DNA of 64,000 bases from Sorghum bicolor (GCF_000003195.3 NC_012873.2:67775615-67839614), one strand, 5' to 3'. Shown: positions 1 through 13,430, counted from the stretch's first letter. Program-made: numbers and translations. Notes: generated by a model from the letters alone, not told the origin.

Positions 1-1044
1 ATCGCCTTTGACTGCTCATTCATCCTTTTCACAAAAACATTTGGCTTCTAGCTTCCTCCTTATCAAAAAAGAAGAAAAAACCAGCAAAACAAAAACATTT
101 GGCCTCTTCCTCTTACTTCATCAGTTACTAGTAGAGTGCCTGCGTGTGTTTCAGTTTGAGTGTGCTTGCAATGCAAAGGTTTGGCCTCGAGTCCTCGTCT
201 CGTTTTCTGCCAAGCCGCAGTCACTGCTGCTTCCGGGGCACCGCACTGCATACAACAATGCTGACCAAGGCAGACACTCACTGGGGCTGGAAAGCTGCAG
301 GTGCCCATGCCAAAAAAAAAACCGAGGGCTCTGTGTTCTTCTGTGTTCGCCGACACTGCACTGCCGTCTCAACCGTCGCTGCTGCTCACAAAGGGAACCC
401 AGACAGTCACAGGGGAAGTGGTACCATGGGAGACATTCATCAGAAAACAACCACAAGCAGCAGCGGCAGCAGAAAGCCACCATCGCCATACATACTCTGT
501 CCTCCTAGGGAACAAGCACATGCTACCAAACCAACCATACCGATACCGTGCTAACACCTTGCTAGCATGATATCACACGTTTATAATACAGGCGCATGCC
601 TGTCAACAATCAAACTTATTGCAGTTACGAGGAGAGGAGACGACGCAGCGAATCAAACTTCCCGGTGCACGCACGAGGCCAGGGCACTTGCCCACACGTG
701 CACACGGTTGTTGGCCCGTCTCCTGGGTGTGCAGTGCAGCTACGTTACGTACACCAAGAGCCTTCACATTCAGTCAGTCATTCACAAGGTTACATTACAC
801 CATGCTACGGAGCTGACAGATGAGATCACGGGGATGGAGATGTCAACTCTCCTCTCCGAAAAACCAAGCACAAACAACTCCCACGCCGTGTCGCTGAAGC
901 AAAGGAGGCATCATCCGCATTGATCACACACTCTGCACCGAAATCCATGGGGGGGCATCAGGCCAACGCCGTCCTTGTTGAACTCAACCAGATCATCATG
1001 TTACGCCAGGGAGAAGAAGCAACGGCTCTGCCGACCCGGCCGTC
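1..1044. other. Intergenic / probable 3' flank, no gene seen
   Basis: Lies downstream of the minus-strand gene ending at 1045, so its right part probably holds that gene's 3' UTR. Open frames here are short, overlap on both strands and match no family I recognise. I see no tRNA, transposon end or splice-supported exon. Confidence 0.5.
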
Positions 1045-4000
1045 CTAGCCGAGCCACGCAGTTGCCCGGCGCTCGCCGCCACCGCCGACGCTATGCCGGA
1101 TGCTGATCTTCTCATGGGAGTACTTCTCCTGGAGGTACTCGAAGGCGTTCACATCGAGCTTCCCGCTCACCGACTTGCCCTGCTTCCGCCGGATCTGCTG
1201 CTCCTTGATCGAGTTCCACAGCTTCACAATCGCGTCCCGCTGCTGCCGTGTGAACCGGGTCACGTTGTCGTACGCGTGCTTCGCAAAGATGTCAATGGCG
1301 GTTTGCGTCCTGACAAGCAAGATATCATTCAATATGAAATACGAAATAGAATACTGAGCATATGGATGGATGATGCTCTATCACCATGGGATTCTGTAGC
1401 GCCGAGCAGCTATTTCCAGGCATTTCAGAAGGGCCTCCCGCTGCGACTTGAGGAATCTTTTTGCTTCCTCCTCGTCTGCTTTTCTGTTCAGAGCTGCAAT
1501 TGCCTTTTCTCTAGCTCTCTCAGACTTCTTCAGCTTGTGCTCAAGGAGACCATCTAAACCAAAAGGATCAGAAGATTCTTCTCCTGGCTCTGAGGCTGCA
1601 GCATGTGTGCTATCATCTGCCACAGAGTTAGAAGCTGCAGCTGGGGCGCTATGATCAGTTTTATTGTCCGTCACTGAGTCAGTTTTGCTTGCGGCAGCAA
1701 GAGCTGCAGCTTCATCATTGTCATCATCCACTGTTGCCACTGGCAGGGCTGAGATGGCATCTTTGATCTTTCCTACAGCCTTTGAGAACTACAAAAGTAA
1801 AACATGGTTCAAGCATCAGTATCCCCAGGGTGATATGTATTGGGTTATGGCAGCATGTCTGATGATCACATATCTACAGCAGCTGCTAAGTACATCTAGT
1901 AAACTATTTCATACTTAGGTTGCCAAGATAAGCAACGTGTCGTGTTCAGAGAAAAATAAAAATACTCACCACAAAACTGTCATCAGTGAAAAGATCATTA
2001 GCCACCACAGCATGCAGCACCCATATGTCGAATTGATTTTTCTGCTGTTGGTTGAATAACTGCACATTAATTGCAAGTTGTTAGTGAAAGTAGTGAAACA
2101 CATAGTGACCCGACACAACTGAGCAACTATTTGTTTCAGCTGCATTGGAAACTTCACCTCTGTGACACCCTGAGCAGCATCAAACAATTTGTGGTAGTCT
2201 GCTCGTACAGAAGGCTCATTGCATGCTCCCGGTGAAGACATCGCAGCCTCTAGTATAGCAAAGAAATGACTGATTGTTCCAGGCTTGACGCTTCCAGCTT
2301 CAATAAGTTGCAAAGCTAGTTTTGATGCCTTGCTGAATTTTGAAGTATTCCCTATGTGTGAAGCTATCTTTTGCATAGCCTCAATCACTTGTGTTTCTGA
2401 TGCATCAACGGTTGTTCTGAACCGAAGACGTTTCTCAGGAACTGCAAGAGAATATGAAAGTTAGGACATATAACTGCCTGCTAAGTTAAGGAGTTTGCTT
2501 ATTTGTTCTTATTATGACAAGAAATTGGTCAGGGGAGGCCACTACATATACCAAAGATTGAAAATAACAAGTACGGATTTGAGCAGTCAAGATTGTCAAT
2601 ATGTCTTTTTTTTTTCTTGCAGCTGGTGCAATGCACTAGGTGCTACCCCAGTTAATGCAACAGTAATGAAAACAGAACACAGAGACACTTACAAACCCAT
2701 GAGAGAGAGTTAAAGGAAACCAATGGCAGACATCACCTAATGGTGTAATCAAGCAAATATGTCCAGCACAGCACCAAATGGAAACTCCTACTACGTGGGA
2801 ACACATCACTCATAGGTGTGCCTTCTTGCAAGTAACACTACAAAAACTCAGTGAGCAGAGATTGGTATTGGTAGCGACAAAATCCACACAGAGACTATCA
2901 TTGCCATGAACAGTTGGGACAGGTTAAGCGCGTCAGTAACTAGGTGCAGTGCCCAGTTAACAGAACAGTAATGAAAACAGAAGGCAGAAACAATTACAGT
3001 TACCAATGACTCCATGAGAGAGTTAAAGGAAACCAATGGCCAGACATCATCTAATGGTGCAATCAGGAAAATATGTCCAGCACAGCACCAAATGGAAACT
3101 GCGAAGCTTACTACGCGGGAACGCATCACTCATAGGTGTGCCTTCTTGCAAGTAACACTACAAAAACTCAGTGAGCAGAGGTTGGTGTTGGTGGCGAGAA
3201 AATCCACACAGAGATCTGTTCATATAAATTAAAAAACCACTTAACATTGTGGACGGGTTAAGTGCATCCGTAACTCTAGCTCTAGCATACACCTACACTG
3301 TTTCTATATTCTAAAGAATGAGAGGAAGCTATTATCCTCCTGGTGCAAAAGCAAAACAAAGAGGAGGTTTTCACTACTTGGGTCTTACATAGGCCCCTAG
3401 GGTAGTAGCAGTACGCTTTGAATCACATCGATCCTACTAGTGTGCCACATAATCCAGGTAATTTGCTCAGAAAAACCATTCTGGTTGCTTCATCAGTAAA
3501 AATCTCAAGCCACCCATCCAATCCAAATCTCCTGAATTGAAACAACCTCTGTTTCGCCCTCGTTGAGCTTGTCCTGGGATATGATCATATGGGAATGGGG
3601 TAGTCAAATCCCGACCAGAAATCCCCTCCCCTGTCAGCCTCGACCTGGGAAGTCGCAACTCGACCTCAATTTAGGCTCCTAAACGGCCGGTTGCTGCTCA
3701 ATCTCCACTTAAAGTCAAAGGGGGCCCAATTAAACGATTACGGGTTCCAGTTCAAAGCGGCGATGGCAGCAGCAGAAGCCGCGGATGATTCGGTTTGGAA
3801 AGTACATGAGGATATGGGGCAGAGATCTCACCATGGGATTCGGGCGCGGCAGCCGATGGGGAAGAGGTAGTAGCGTCGGCGGAGGGGGAGGGCTTGGTCC
3901 GCTTGAGGGAGCTCTTAAGCGCGGGCTTCGGTGCCGGTGCCGGCGCTGGCGCCGGAGGAGGAGGAGGAGGAGGAGAGAGGGAGGCCGCGCCAGTTCCGCC

Positions 4001-4057
4001 GCCGGCCGGGGCGGCGGCGGGCGGAGGCAGGCCGTCGAAGAGGTCGTCGGAGGCCAT
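1045..4057 (-). CDS. Uncharacterised conserved-looking protein, 5 exons
   Basis: I do not recognise the family. The exons read on the minus strand are 4057-3832, 2441-2110, 2059-1970, 1788-1385 and 1309-1045. Phases close and give 438 residues. The start is the ATG of MASDDLFDGLPPP, followed by a Pro/Ala/Ser-rich low-complexity stretch to about residue 75. Then comes a helical region (motifs IASHIGNTSKFSKASKLAL and DIWVLHAVVANDLF) to about residue 215. Next is an Asp/Ala/Ser-rich acidic linker, a highly charged coiled-coil-like segment (LEHKLKKSERAREKAIAAL), and a basic C-terminus (FTRQQRDAIVKLW, RRKQGKSVSGKLD). There is no signal peptide or membrane segment, so a soluble, perhaps nuclear, protein is a guess. 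The donor after exon 2 is the poor GTCACT, chosen only because it keeps frame. Intron 1 is 1.4 kb and contains a tandem duplication. Confidence 0.75.
2627..3240. repeat. Direct tandem duplication (~305 bp unit) in intron 1
   Basis: Two adjacent diverged copies lie inside the first intron of the gene on the minus strand: roughly 2627-2930 and 2935-3240. Shared blocks include AACAGTAATGAAAACAGAA, GTCCAGCACAGCACCAAATG, TCACTCATAGGTGTGCCTTC and AATCCACACAGAG, always about 307 bp apart. The copies differ by scattered substitutions and small indels, so the duplication is not recent. Confidence 0.85.
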
Positions 4058-5138
4058 GGACGTGTGGGTTCTGTTTGGTTTGGCAGGGTCAGAGACTAGA
4101 GAGAAGAGGAGAGTAAACTACGGGCCTTGGATTTGGATAGCAGCAGCAGCAGCAGGAATTAAACAAGGCCCGGCCCAGATCCGGCTGCGCATGGGCCTTC
4201 TGCCATCAATAATTCCTCCCATACGCTCGCCTTGCTTATTGAAAAGAGCGACTTTTTTATGCGTTCCAACGGGAATCGTGGATTCCATTTAAAAAAAAAA
4301 CCGGGTAAACCCCCTCCCTCCCCCGAAATTTCTATTGAAAAAATCATGAGATCTTACACGTTTTGAGGGAACATCCGAAAAAAAAATGCTTTTGCAAAAA
4401 TACAAATTAGTGGTTCCCTTCATGCATAGATCTGGATTCGCATTGGTGATGATAATCCTGTTTTCTTTGGGCCTGTTTAGTTCCTCATGGAATGCAAAAC
4501 GTGAAATGGTAACTACTTTAGAATAACAAAAAAATGCTAAAAATTTTCAAGGTTATGTTTAGTCTCATCCAAAATACAAAATTTATTGTTCTTATTATGG
4601 TCTCTTGAGACTCTTTTGGGCTTTTTTCTAGCCTCCTGATGCCAAAATCCAAAATGGAGAATGACTACATTTTTGCCCAAAAAAATTGTATGGTGTTTAA
4701 TTTTATTATGAAAAATAATAGACCAAAACCTAAGATTTTTTAGATGAAAGAGGAACTAAACATCCCCTTTGTTGCGAATGCATAAATATCCATTGGCGGA
4801 AAATGCAAGCTGCTGAACTTTATAAGTTTTCATTCATAGTTTACATGGTTTCGTTTCCATCTCTCTTCATGTTGCTCCTTGTTTCAGCCTCCATATCACG
4901 ATTAACAACAAAAAAAGATCCTACCAGGACAAGAGTATCATTAAAGCCAGTGGATATATGGCTGGTGCAGTCACATTTTAGCCAAGAAGCTTTCAGTCAG
5001 TTCAGCATTGAGTAATCATCGATGCAGAGGAACCTAGGACTGCACATGAGGAGTCTGAAGGAAGAGAAACTGCATGGAAAGCAAACCCTGGTTTAAGTAA
5101 ATTCACACCAAACAAGATCTTATGAGGGACAGATAGTT
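4058..5138. other. Region between two minus-strand genes
   Basis: This is the promoter side of the gene starting at 4057 and the 3' flank of the deoxyhypusine hydroxylase gene. The first 150 bp upstream of the ATG are GC-rich. It contains a Tourist-like MITE at 4469-4767. Nothing else coding is supported. Confidence 0.5.
4469..4767. mobile_element. Tourist-like MITE, 299 bp, TSD TTT
   Basis: The left end is GGGCCTGTTTAGTTCCTC and the right end, read on the other strand, is GGGGATGTTTAGTTCCTC. The flanking 3-bp duplication is TTT on both sides. It has an AT-rich interior and no coding capacity. The ends resemble the commoner GGCCTTGTTTAGTTC family here, but the interior differs. Confidence 0.75.
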
Positions 5139-7694
5139 CTACGTGGCGATATAGGCATGTACCTCAAAGGACTTCCCCGATCTCTCATACTCAAGCATAC
5201 TGAGAGCTACTTCACAGCTCTGCGAGACAATGGGCTCAGGATCCTTTGCAAACTCCTCCAAAAGCGCAATGCTTTCTTGGTCTACAACGCAGCACGATCA
5301 CAGTCTTAGGTAACTAGTGAATGTGTATGCATGGACTGGAGTTGGTAAATGACATTCTGTCAAAGCTTGCAGTTTTAGTTACCTGCAATTGAGCCAAGGG
5401 CTTCAGCAGCTTCATGCCTGACCATTGGATGCTCACAGACATCCTTCAGGACTGTAGAAAGTGCATCTGAAGCGGCTTTGTTTTGCAGCTGACCTAACAC
5501 ATAAGCAACCTGCAGAATGATACCAAGAAAATGGTATTATATTCGATAAAACCAAAGACATTGGAATGCAAAAAAAAAATTAAAAAAATTCTTGAGAGGA
5601 ATATGATGTTATGACCTAGGTGAATCAGGCAATGTGCACACTAGGTCTGAAGCAGTTTCACACCACCAACCTATTACCCTACCCTGATTTGTTACTATGT
5701 TTCTTCTTTTCAGAAAGGGAAACACCAAACTTCCACTCCATCACTAAATAAATATAACAGACAATTTTCTTGAGGATCCTACTGACCATAACTAAGAGGT
5801 TGTGACTGGATGTTGTCCAATCTAAAAAATAGCTGCAAGACTGCTCAGGTATTCAGGTTTGTGCTCAACTGTCAACTCTATTTTAATTTATTATGCCAGT
5901 TCAAATTTTCAAGTGTAAATGTTAAATAATAATCTAGACTGCCAGAAAGAAGAAGAAGAAGAAGAAGAAGAACTCAAAGGATACATTGCTGGTTGCTTTG
6001 ATTTATGATTGTATAAAAAAATGACAACATGGATTGCCAAGTTTTGAGGAAACCTCGTGACGTAGAAGAGCACTTTTGACGCTCAGAGCTGCAACAATAG
6101 CAGAAACAGCAGCATCTCCACCATCATTCCTAAGTGCAAAAAGAGCTGCATAACGTTCGTACATGCTCTCTTGTTCATTGAGGAGTAGATCCCTGAAAAA
6201 CATCCACCATGTTGACAATGGAAAGACTGTGGGCATAGGATACAATCAACAAATGTAAGAATCCTTTGAAAGTTGGAAATGATACCTTAATTGATCTACT
6301 GAAAGTCCATGCTTTGCAGGCAGCGCTGGATCAACTGAGAGAAAGGGTGAAGCGACTGTACTCTCAGCACCATTAGCTTTCTTCTGCTCTTCTATTCGTC
6401 TTAGCGCCAGCTCGCAAGTTTCTTGTACCTCCACAGCAGGATCAGTTGTTAAACTTTCCTCCAACAGGGGGATGCTCTTTTCCAGGCCAATAGCTCCAAG
6501 AGCTTCTGCTGCCTAACCAATACACATACACAATACACAATTATTTAATATGGATACCCAAGTACTAGAAGCAGCATATTATATTGAATTCACTGAATAC
6601 CTCATGGCGGACAATTGGATGTAGAGAAAGATCTTTGAGCACTGCCACCAGTGCAGGAATAGCCTCAGCATCCTGCATTTGTCCAAGTGCAAATGCAGCC
6701 TCATGGGCAAGCAAGTTAGAAGGATCCCTTGCAGCTGAACAATTTTATAAACTATGTCAGGTTTTCTTAATCACAACCCTTTGATCTCTCAAACACTAAG
6801 TTGAAGAAATCTGAAGACGCACAGCTAGCAGTGCAAAAGTGGGTGGTTGTAAATCAGGCCCTTGATGTGTTTTTCACTTCTTCCATAACTATTCTAGTGC
6901 AGTTTTGTTTTTCAGTAGGACTAAAAAGACATTGATCGACATTAAGAGGTAGCAGTTTTGTCTGTAACGGTCACTGTTGACAGCAGAGTACAAACTAAAG
7001 CTAATAACATAATCTCACAACTATACATATCAGCAAGGGAACAAAAAAGCAGCAGGCAACAGAACTTTCAGGAAATTAACATGTACGTACTACATAGCAA
7101 TAAATATCAAACAGCCTCAACCAATGAAACAATGCCGATATTTGATATAACACTCTAAATAGTAAATAACAAATATATTGGTCATATGTTCAGCAAGTCC
7201 TACGAAGGGCCTGTCGAGAACTGAAATCAATTTGATAAATAATGCAAAGAATCAAACAATGTTAAATTTCCTAGTATCATCAGTTCATCAGCTCACTAGC
7301 TCAGCACTAGTTTGGACTGTAAGGCCACAAGAATTTGGAACTAAACTGAAGTACAAAGGAAGCTTCAATCAAAGCACCCAATTAGTGAACCGCAGCACGG
7401 CATCTACTCGATTAGTTCGGGAAAGCAACAGGGACCAGAAATCTGTTGCACCGGTTGCTAAAACCAATCCACAAGCTGCTAGTCATCAACCAAGCTTTGA
7501 AGAATAGCAAAGCCGAGTCAGTGAAGCGAGGCGATACCTTGGAGGAGGGCGCGGCGCGGCGCATCCCCGCGGAGGTTGCGGAGGGAGAAGAGCGCCCGGA
7601 AGCGCTCTGCGATGGGCTGCTCCGCGTCCAACAGCCGCTCGCAGAGGAACCGCTCCATCTCCGGGGATGACTCGAACGCGGAGGTGGCCGCCAT
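5139..7694 (-). CDS. DOHH: Deoxyhypusine hydroxylase (DOHH), 6 exons
   Basis: DOHH hydroxylates deoxyhypusine on eIF5A, the last step of hypusine formation; it is a cytosolic HEAT-repeat di-iron enzyme. Exons on the minus strand: 7694-7538, 6734-6601, 6512-6286, 6192-6054, 5509-5383 and 5281-5139. Every junction has GT/AG and a matching phase, and the product is 308 residues, close to the family's usual ~300. Four His-Glu iron-ligand pairs are present at 63-64 ([11 protein letters not shown]), 96-97 ([10 protein letters not shown]), 218-219 (LLRHEVAYVLG) and 251-252 ([10 protein letters not shown]). The central block [20 protein letters not shown] also matches the family. The start ATG opens the conserved helical N-terminus ([11 protein letters not shown]). 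The gene is divergent from the Bet1-like gene, about 570 bp apart, so a shared promoter is likely. The enzyme appears intact. Confidence 0.95.
5951..5971. repeat. (AGA)n microsatellite in DOHH intron
   Basis: A short run of about seven AGA/GAA triplets lies in the intron between DOHH exons 4 and 5. It is a simple sequence repeat with no coding role. Confidence 0.85.
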
Positions 7695-8263
7695 CTCACG
7701 CCGACGATTCCGTACGGTTCACACGCTCCGGCAAAGGTGATCAGTGGTCACTGGCGGCGGCGGCGGCGGCGGCGAAGGAAATCCCGCGTCGGAAAGAAAA
7801 GGAGAAGAAGAGGACGAGCTCGCGTCGAGTCGACGCGGACCGTCCGATCAGAACGCGCCACGTCACCTCTCCGAATGGACGGACCACAGCGACCTATCCT
7901 TGCAGGTCCTCTCGCTGCCGGCCGGTCCCACACCCCTTTGACCCAGATCCTGGCCCACTTGGCAGTTCCACGCTACTTGTGTCGGCGAAGCGCGTAGCAG
8001 CATTCCTTCTCGACTCGTTCCCTTTTGCGGCTTCTCGCAGCGCCGCGAATCCCAAATCAGAGCCGATCCGACGCGAATCGATCGAGAGGTGAGCTCGCTC
8101 GATTCCCCCGCAGATCGCCGCACTCACCCATCCCTCTCCGGAATTTTTCCCTCTGCTTTTTCGTGCTCTTGGCGCCCTCTTCGGCGATTTGTTTGTCTCT
8201 GATGGGTTTGGGGTTTTGTTCCTGCAGGCAGGAGGCAGCACGATTCGGATTGAGCCGAGCGCC
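7695..8263. promoter_or_regulatory. Shared divergent promoter, DOHH / Bet1-like gene
   Basis: This ~570 bp GC-rich stretch separates the two divergent start codons. It must carry the 5' UTRs and core promoters of both genes. No clear TATA box is seen, as is common for housekeeping genes. A 5' UTR intron of the Bet1-like gene is plausible, with donor AGAG|GTGAGC near 8090 and acceptor TTCCTGCAG ending near 8228. Confidence 0.6.
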
Positions 8264-11173
8264 ATGAACCCGAGAGGGTAAGATTCTGCGCCTTTTTGTT
8301 GCTTTGAGCTTGGGATTTCGTGAGATGGTGTTCGGATTTAGGGTTGATGAGCGCGTGCGATTTGTTAGTAGGACCCAATGTGGCTGCCTCACTGGATGGA
8401 TTGCATGCGATTAGTGCGATCGGTACGCTGCATTTGTTAGGGGTTAAGATGAGTGATTAGTGGTGCTTCTATCAGTTCTTCTTCTTGTTGTCCTGTAGTT
8501 ATGGTTGAGGAATTCCCTCCAAAAGACAAATCGTTTGTTGTATAGGACAGTTTCGTTTCCCCAGCTCTAAGTTGGTTTAGGATCATGAATATAGGTTTAT
8601 CAGACATGGAAGTTGGTTTCACATGATTATTGACTGGGCTTATTTTGCTTATCTGTCCCAAAAAGAACTTGGGACTCTACGAGCTATCATTCTAAAGCTA
8701 ATGATATCTATGTTTATGCGTGCTGATATTTCTCTGCTTCAACACATTGATACTTTGCTCACTATCAGCCTTATGGTCAAAATTCTTTCTGTTAGGTCTT
8801 CTCTCTGTCCCTCTCTATCTCTGTCCCAACCTCTGTAGTCTGTAGTCATGCATAGCAATGCATCTTTACAAATAATCCAATAATGGAAGGGGATGAAAAG
8901 GATCTGCTGGAGCAATTATAGCTAAAATTAGAAAAATATAGGACACGGTGATCCTTGGCCAGCATAACAGCAGTACATGAATTTCACCCAGACGAAATGG
9001 GCAGACTCTCTATGGCAACTATGGATCTCAATTGTATTGTTAATTGGGCCTAATATGTACCACCTATGTCATTGGATTTTGCCTAATTATTGCACTTCCT
9101 TTTTTTTGTCACCTTATAGTAGTTTTCTGTTGTACCGGCATTTTAGCAGACAATGTTTTGACTTATTTCGTGATATGGGTCCAGATAACTGTGTTTGTCA
9201 GTCCATGACAGCAAGTTCCCTGTTTCCAATTCGTGGGCAATATATTTTTTTATAATTCTATTGTTATAGGTTATATCGAATATTGATTATTGTGGAGCCG
9301 ACCTTTGTTAAAGTTAGAATTAGAAAACATAATTCAGAAGTATGCACCCTTTAGGGGTACATATATGTTTTTCTCAGTTTAAATGCAATTTATAGTTTGG
9401 ATACCATATTTGTTCAGCTACTTTATCAAATGAATAAGGCTGTTTGTTCTTATTCATCACTGTGATACACGTGCCTAGGTCATCATGTACTTATAATCTT
9501 TGAATTTGTGAACTTGAACACATAGAAATGTTAGTCCTGGTATATTTGTGAATTCCTTCATACTTCTAATAATGTGGAATCCTATTTTTATCTGAACATC
9601 CTATGTTAACTGTTCCTTTGTGAAAAATTCATGAGCATGTGCTGATGTGGATATTCTGAACCCCTTTCACTTTGCAATTATTCTGTATGCATCCTTCGTC
9701 TATTGATTATATGCCCAACTCTTATATTGGTTATTTTATGCACTTTGTGCAGCTACCGTAGCAACAGAACTTCTCTCTTCGATGGCATTGAGGAGGGTGG
9801 AATCAGAGCAACATCCTATTCTTCCCATGAGATAGATGAGCAAGAAAATGATCGAGCTATTGATGGACTGCAGGATCGTGTCAGCATTCTCAAGCGGGTA
9901 TTGTGCCACTTAAACTTCTTAATATTCTAATTCTATTGATTCTATTATGCAAATAATTGTAGATATTACTATTATCATTAGTAGTATATTTACTAGATCA
10001 AGCTGTGTTGCATAGATAAGAGATAAAATAGGTTTGTTAAAACAATAGTGTGTTCCTTTAAAAATAGTTCTTCCCTGCTGCAGCTTTAGTGCATAGTAAT
10101 AGTAGTAGTTGTGTAGATAGGGGATTCTTGATTTCTTGTCAACCGTGTCCTTTCCTGGACCAGTTTAGTTTTAAATATTTGGAAGTAGTTCAGCACAGTT
10201 TTTTGGTTAAATTTTACCAAAAAGGAATCTGATTATCTGATGGGCTTACAACTAAGAATTGGTGGCTGCATTAATGCTATCTGAATATTTCATTGGCCTA
10301 ACTTTTTTTTTTGAGTGTGGTATGCATATGGTAGCTAACAACTAGAATGTCTACATTAATAAGGTATGACTTTCTTTAAAAGTTAACAACTAGATGAGAT
10401 ATAGAAGGATTCTTATGTAATTTGGTACGCTTGAAAAGCACTGGGAGTAACCAGCAAATAGGAAGTCCTGGAGAATATCTGGACATGGGTCATGCCATGA
10501 TTGTCAATCTGATTCTTTCTATCTGACATCAGTGTAGACATTCTCCAAAGTCCAAATTAATAAATATATGACGAGCAGATTAAGGTTTAGGGTGCTTTGC
10601 TCATTTTATTAATGGTATGCTAGAAAATAAATAAACATTCAAACATCCCATCCATTGACTAGTTTAAGTTTGTTGGAATTGTTCTAACTTTAGGATTCTT
10701 TCCCCATTTATCAACCTGGATAAGCTTCTAGACAACTATATATTTGTTATTAGGTACTGAAACCTCTTTTACTTTCCTGTAGTTGTCAGGTGATATCCAT
10801 GAAGAGGTGGAGACTCATAACAGAATGCTAGACCGAATGGTATTTGCAATTACCCTGTTTTGGCCCCCACCCCTTTTTTTTGTAAGTTCTGAATCTGCTA
10901 TCCTGCTCCCTTACCATCATGCCTGATTCAGGGGAATGATATGGATGCATCAAGGGGTTTTCTCTCTGGAACCGTGGACAAATTCAAGATGGTAAGTGAC
11001 AAGAGAAACAATTACTAGCACGTAGTTCATCTGCCCCTTGGTGCCCTTCCGATATGTTTCATGTGTGAATGAACATGATACAGGTGTTTGAGACCAAATC
11101 AAGTCGGAGGATGGGAACCCTCGTCGCATCATTTGTTGCTCTTTTTCTGCTGGTTTACTACTTGACCAGGTAG
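8264..11173 (+). CDS. BET11: Bet1-like SNARE (BS14/BET11 type), 5 exons
   Basis: This is a small tail-anchored Qc-SNARE, expected to act in ER-Golgi or intra-Golgi vesicle fusion. Exons are 8264-8277, 9753-9897, 10783-10839, 10932-10991 and 11084-11173; phases close to give 121 residues, the normal Bet1 length. The first exon codes only MNPRG and is followed by a 1.5 kb intron. The SNARE helix runs from about residue 30 to 95 (motifs IDGLQDRVSILKRLSGDIHE and NRMLDRMGNDMDASRGFLSG). It is followed by a C-terminal membrane anchor, GTLVASFVALFLLVYYLTR, and the protein ends just after it, as in the family. The N-terminal part is an Arg/Ser-rich linker. Arabidopsis has two such genes (BS14a and BS14b); I cannot say which this matches better. 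Confidence 0.93.
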
Positions 11174-13430
11174 AAGCATCCGCTGTGAAAGCTCTGTGGG
11201 CTGGCGTGCTCAAGAACATGCTGAGAATGGATGTGCTGATCTAGGCAGATGCCGTATATACCTTGAAAACTCACTGTCCTGAGTGCAAAGCATGTTGATG
11301 TGGGTTTCGTGAACTCTGCACTGTATAACACGACTACAGCGTGTTGGGTCGATCCTCTGCTCTGTTGCTGGAGCTACAGAAAATGGATTCAAGTTTGTTG
11401 TCCGTTCCTTTGGCATGTTATGTTTATGGATATATGGTATTAGTAATAGTAGTATGTGGAATCTCTACCGTGATGTATCTAGTTGGTTGCCTTGTGGCTG
11501 GACTTGTTTAATTGTAGAAGCTTTGTTTGAGCACTATGTGAGGTCGACACGTGTCCCGTGGCATCTGGCCAAACAAATCCAGATGGAAGGAATGATAATG
11601 TGGTTGCACCATGAACAACTGGTATAATAACAATTATAAGGAGTATTATATGGTTGCAAGACTTAAGGTCAGCGTGTGATTAAACGCAGGAATCACAACA
11701 AACGCAATGATCAAGGATGCAATTATTGAGGCAGCAAGATGCTCTCTACTCGTGCGGGGAAAGGGTACAAGCACCAAACACCTGTAACTAGCTTAGATAA
11801 TTGCACCAGCCGGTCCTAATCACATGCATGTATGCCCTATACATACCTATGCCTCATATTTCTATACTAATCTCGCTAAATGCACTACCTCTGACAGGTC
11901 GATTTTGGTTTGAAATATTTGTCATTCTTGTCCTCACAGCCAACAAACTTGATTGTGGTTACATTATTTGAACGAACTGGGATGGAGAAATAATTGAAAC
12001 CGAAGCTGTAGATATCGTGAGATATATTACTTTTTTAAAAAAATGACAGCTTACAATAGAAACCTAATGCACAAAACAATTAAATACACTCCTCATCTGG
12101 TGGACTAACGCAGATTGAGCACACAATGCAACCTGTGTGTTAGTTGCTGCAACGTCGAGTTCAGTTTGTATTAGGTGTAGTATTCTTCTGTCTAATAATT
12201 TAGTGTGTGTGTACCACCTTGGTTGGGCGAGGTTAGATATGTCATGCAGCAGACCACCCCATCAGTGTTTGACAAAGCTTAGGTTATCCATCTCCGGGAG
12301 ATGTGCCAACTATTTTAGTCATGATAGTGGGCAATGCTTTGTTAAAACAGCTTATTAGTTTAGTTGGTTGCAGTTAGCTTTTGTTTTGTTCCTTTAATTT
12401 GCTTCTTTAGATTAGCTGGAAGTGGAGGCATGAGCATGACAGTATCTTTATTTGCTTGGGTTTGCCTTTGTTGTACTTTGCAAGAGTGCCATGCCGTGTT
12501 ATTTGTCATGGACCACAAGATCGCGAAGTCACGCATGCAGGGATTAGTTTTTTTTTCTATTTCCTCTAAACTTCATGTTTATATATGCATGCTTTCTGAG
12601 GATTATATTCGTACACAGCACCGTACACCGTAGCAGGTGTAAGTGTAAGTCTCAGTGATATATTAAGATGCAGCATTATTCAATAGCACAGAAGCGGTTT
12701 ACATTTAGTAAACTAAAGTTATGACCTTGACATAATATATTGCGTTGTGAAAATGAAGGATATGTGGCATATGTGTATCTTCAATAAGATGAGTACTAGT
12801 AATCTTATTAGTAAATATTTGTCTAGTTAAGGCTACCAAATGTAGGGACTACTGTCAAGGCTTTATTATTTAATCTGCTGAAAGATGCTGTGTAGTGGAA
12901 TCTTGTGCCACAAAGTTTCTTAATCTTATAACACATAAACAACAAACGTATGCTTCAGGTCACAAGACATGCATCATCCTTTTGTTTTTGTGCAGAGATC
13001 TAACATAAAAAGCATACATGTAGTTTATACGTACTTTGCCTAGAATTATTAAAACAGAGAGCCTACTTCTAGCCCCAAAAATCTTATTGTTCTCCTTTGG
13101 CAGTGTAGGCCTTGCTAAGTACTACTAACTGCCTAGCTTGTATGGCTGCGCTCCTCCATGCCTCCATGTTTGACATACTGAGAGCAAGTAAACTACATAC
13201 CATAGGTCATCATATAGAACAAATAAACCCCTTGCCATTTTTAATTTATTGCCACTAGTTTGGGCATCCCGAGGATAAGTGAGTGATTGAAGGCCTTTGA
13301 AAATTATTTATGGATATATAATTTGACAAGAGAAAAAGGTACATATATTAGATCTCTACATACATATATAGATGTATTTGATAGCTGCATCATACATCTC
13401 AGTTCATTAATTTATTGTTTGTCTCAAATT

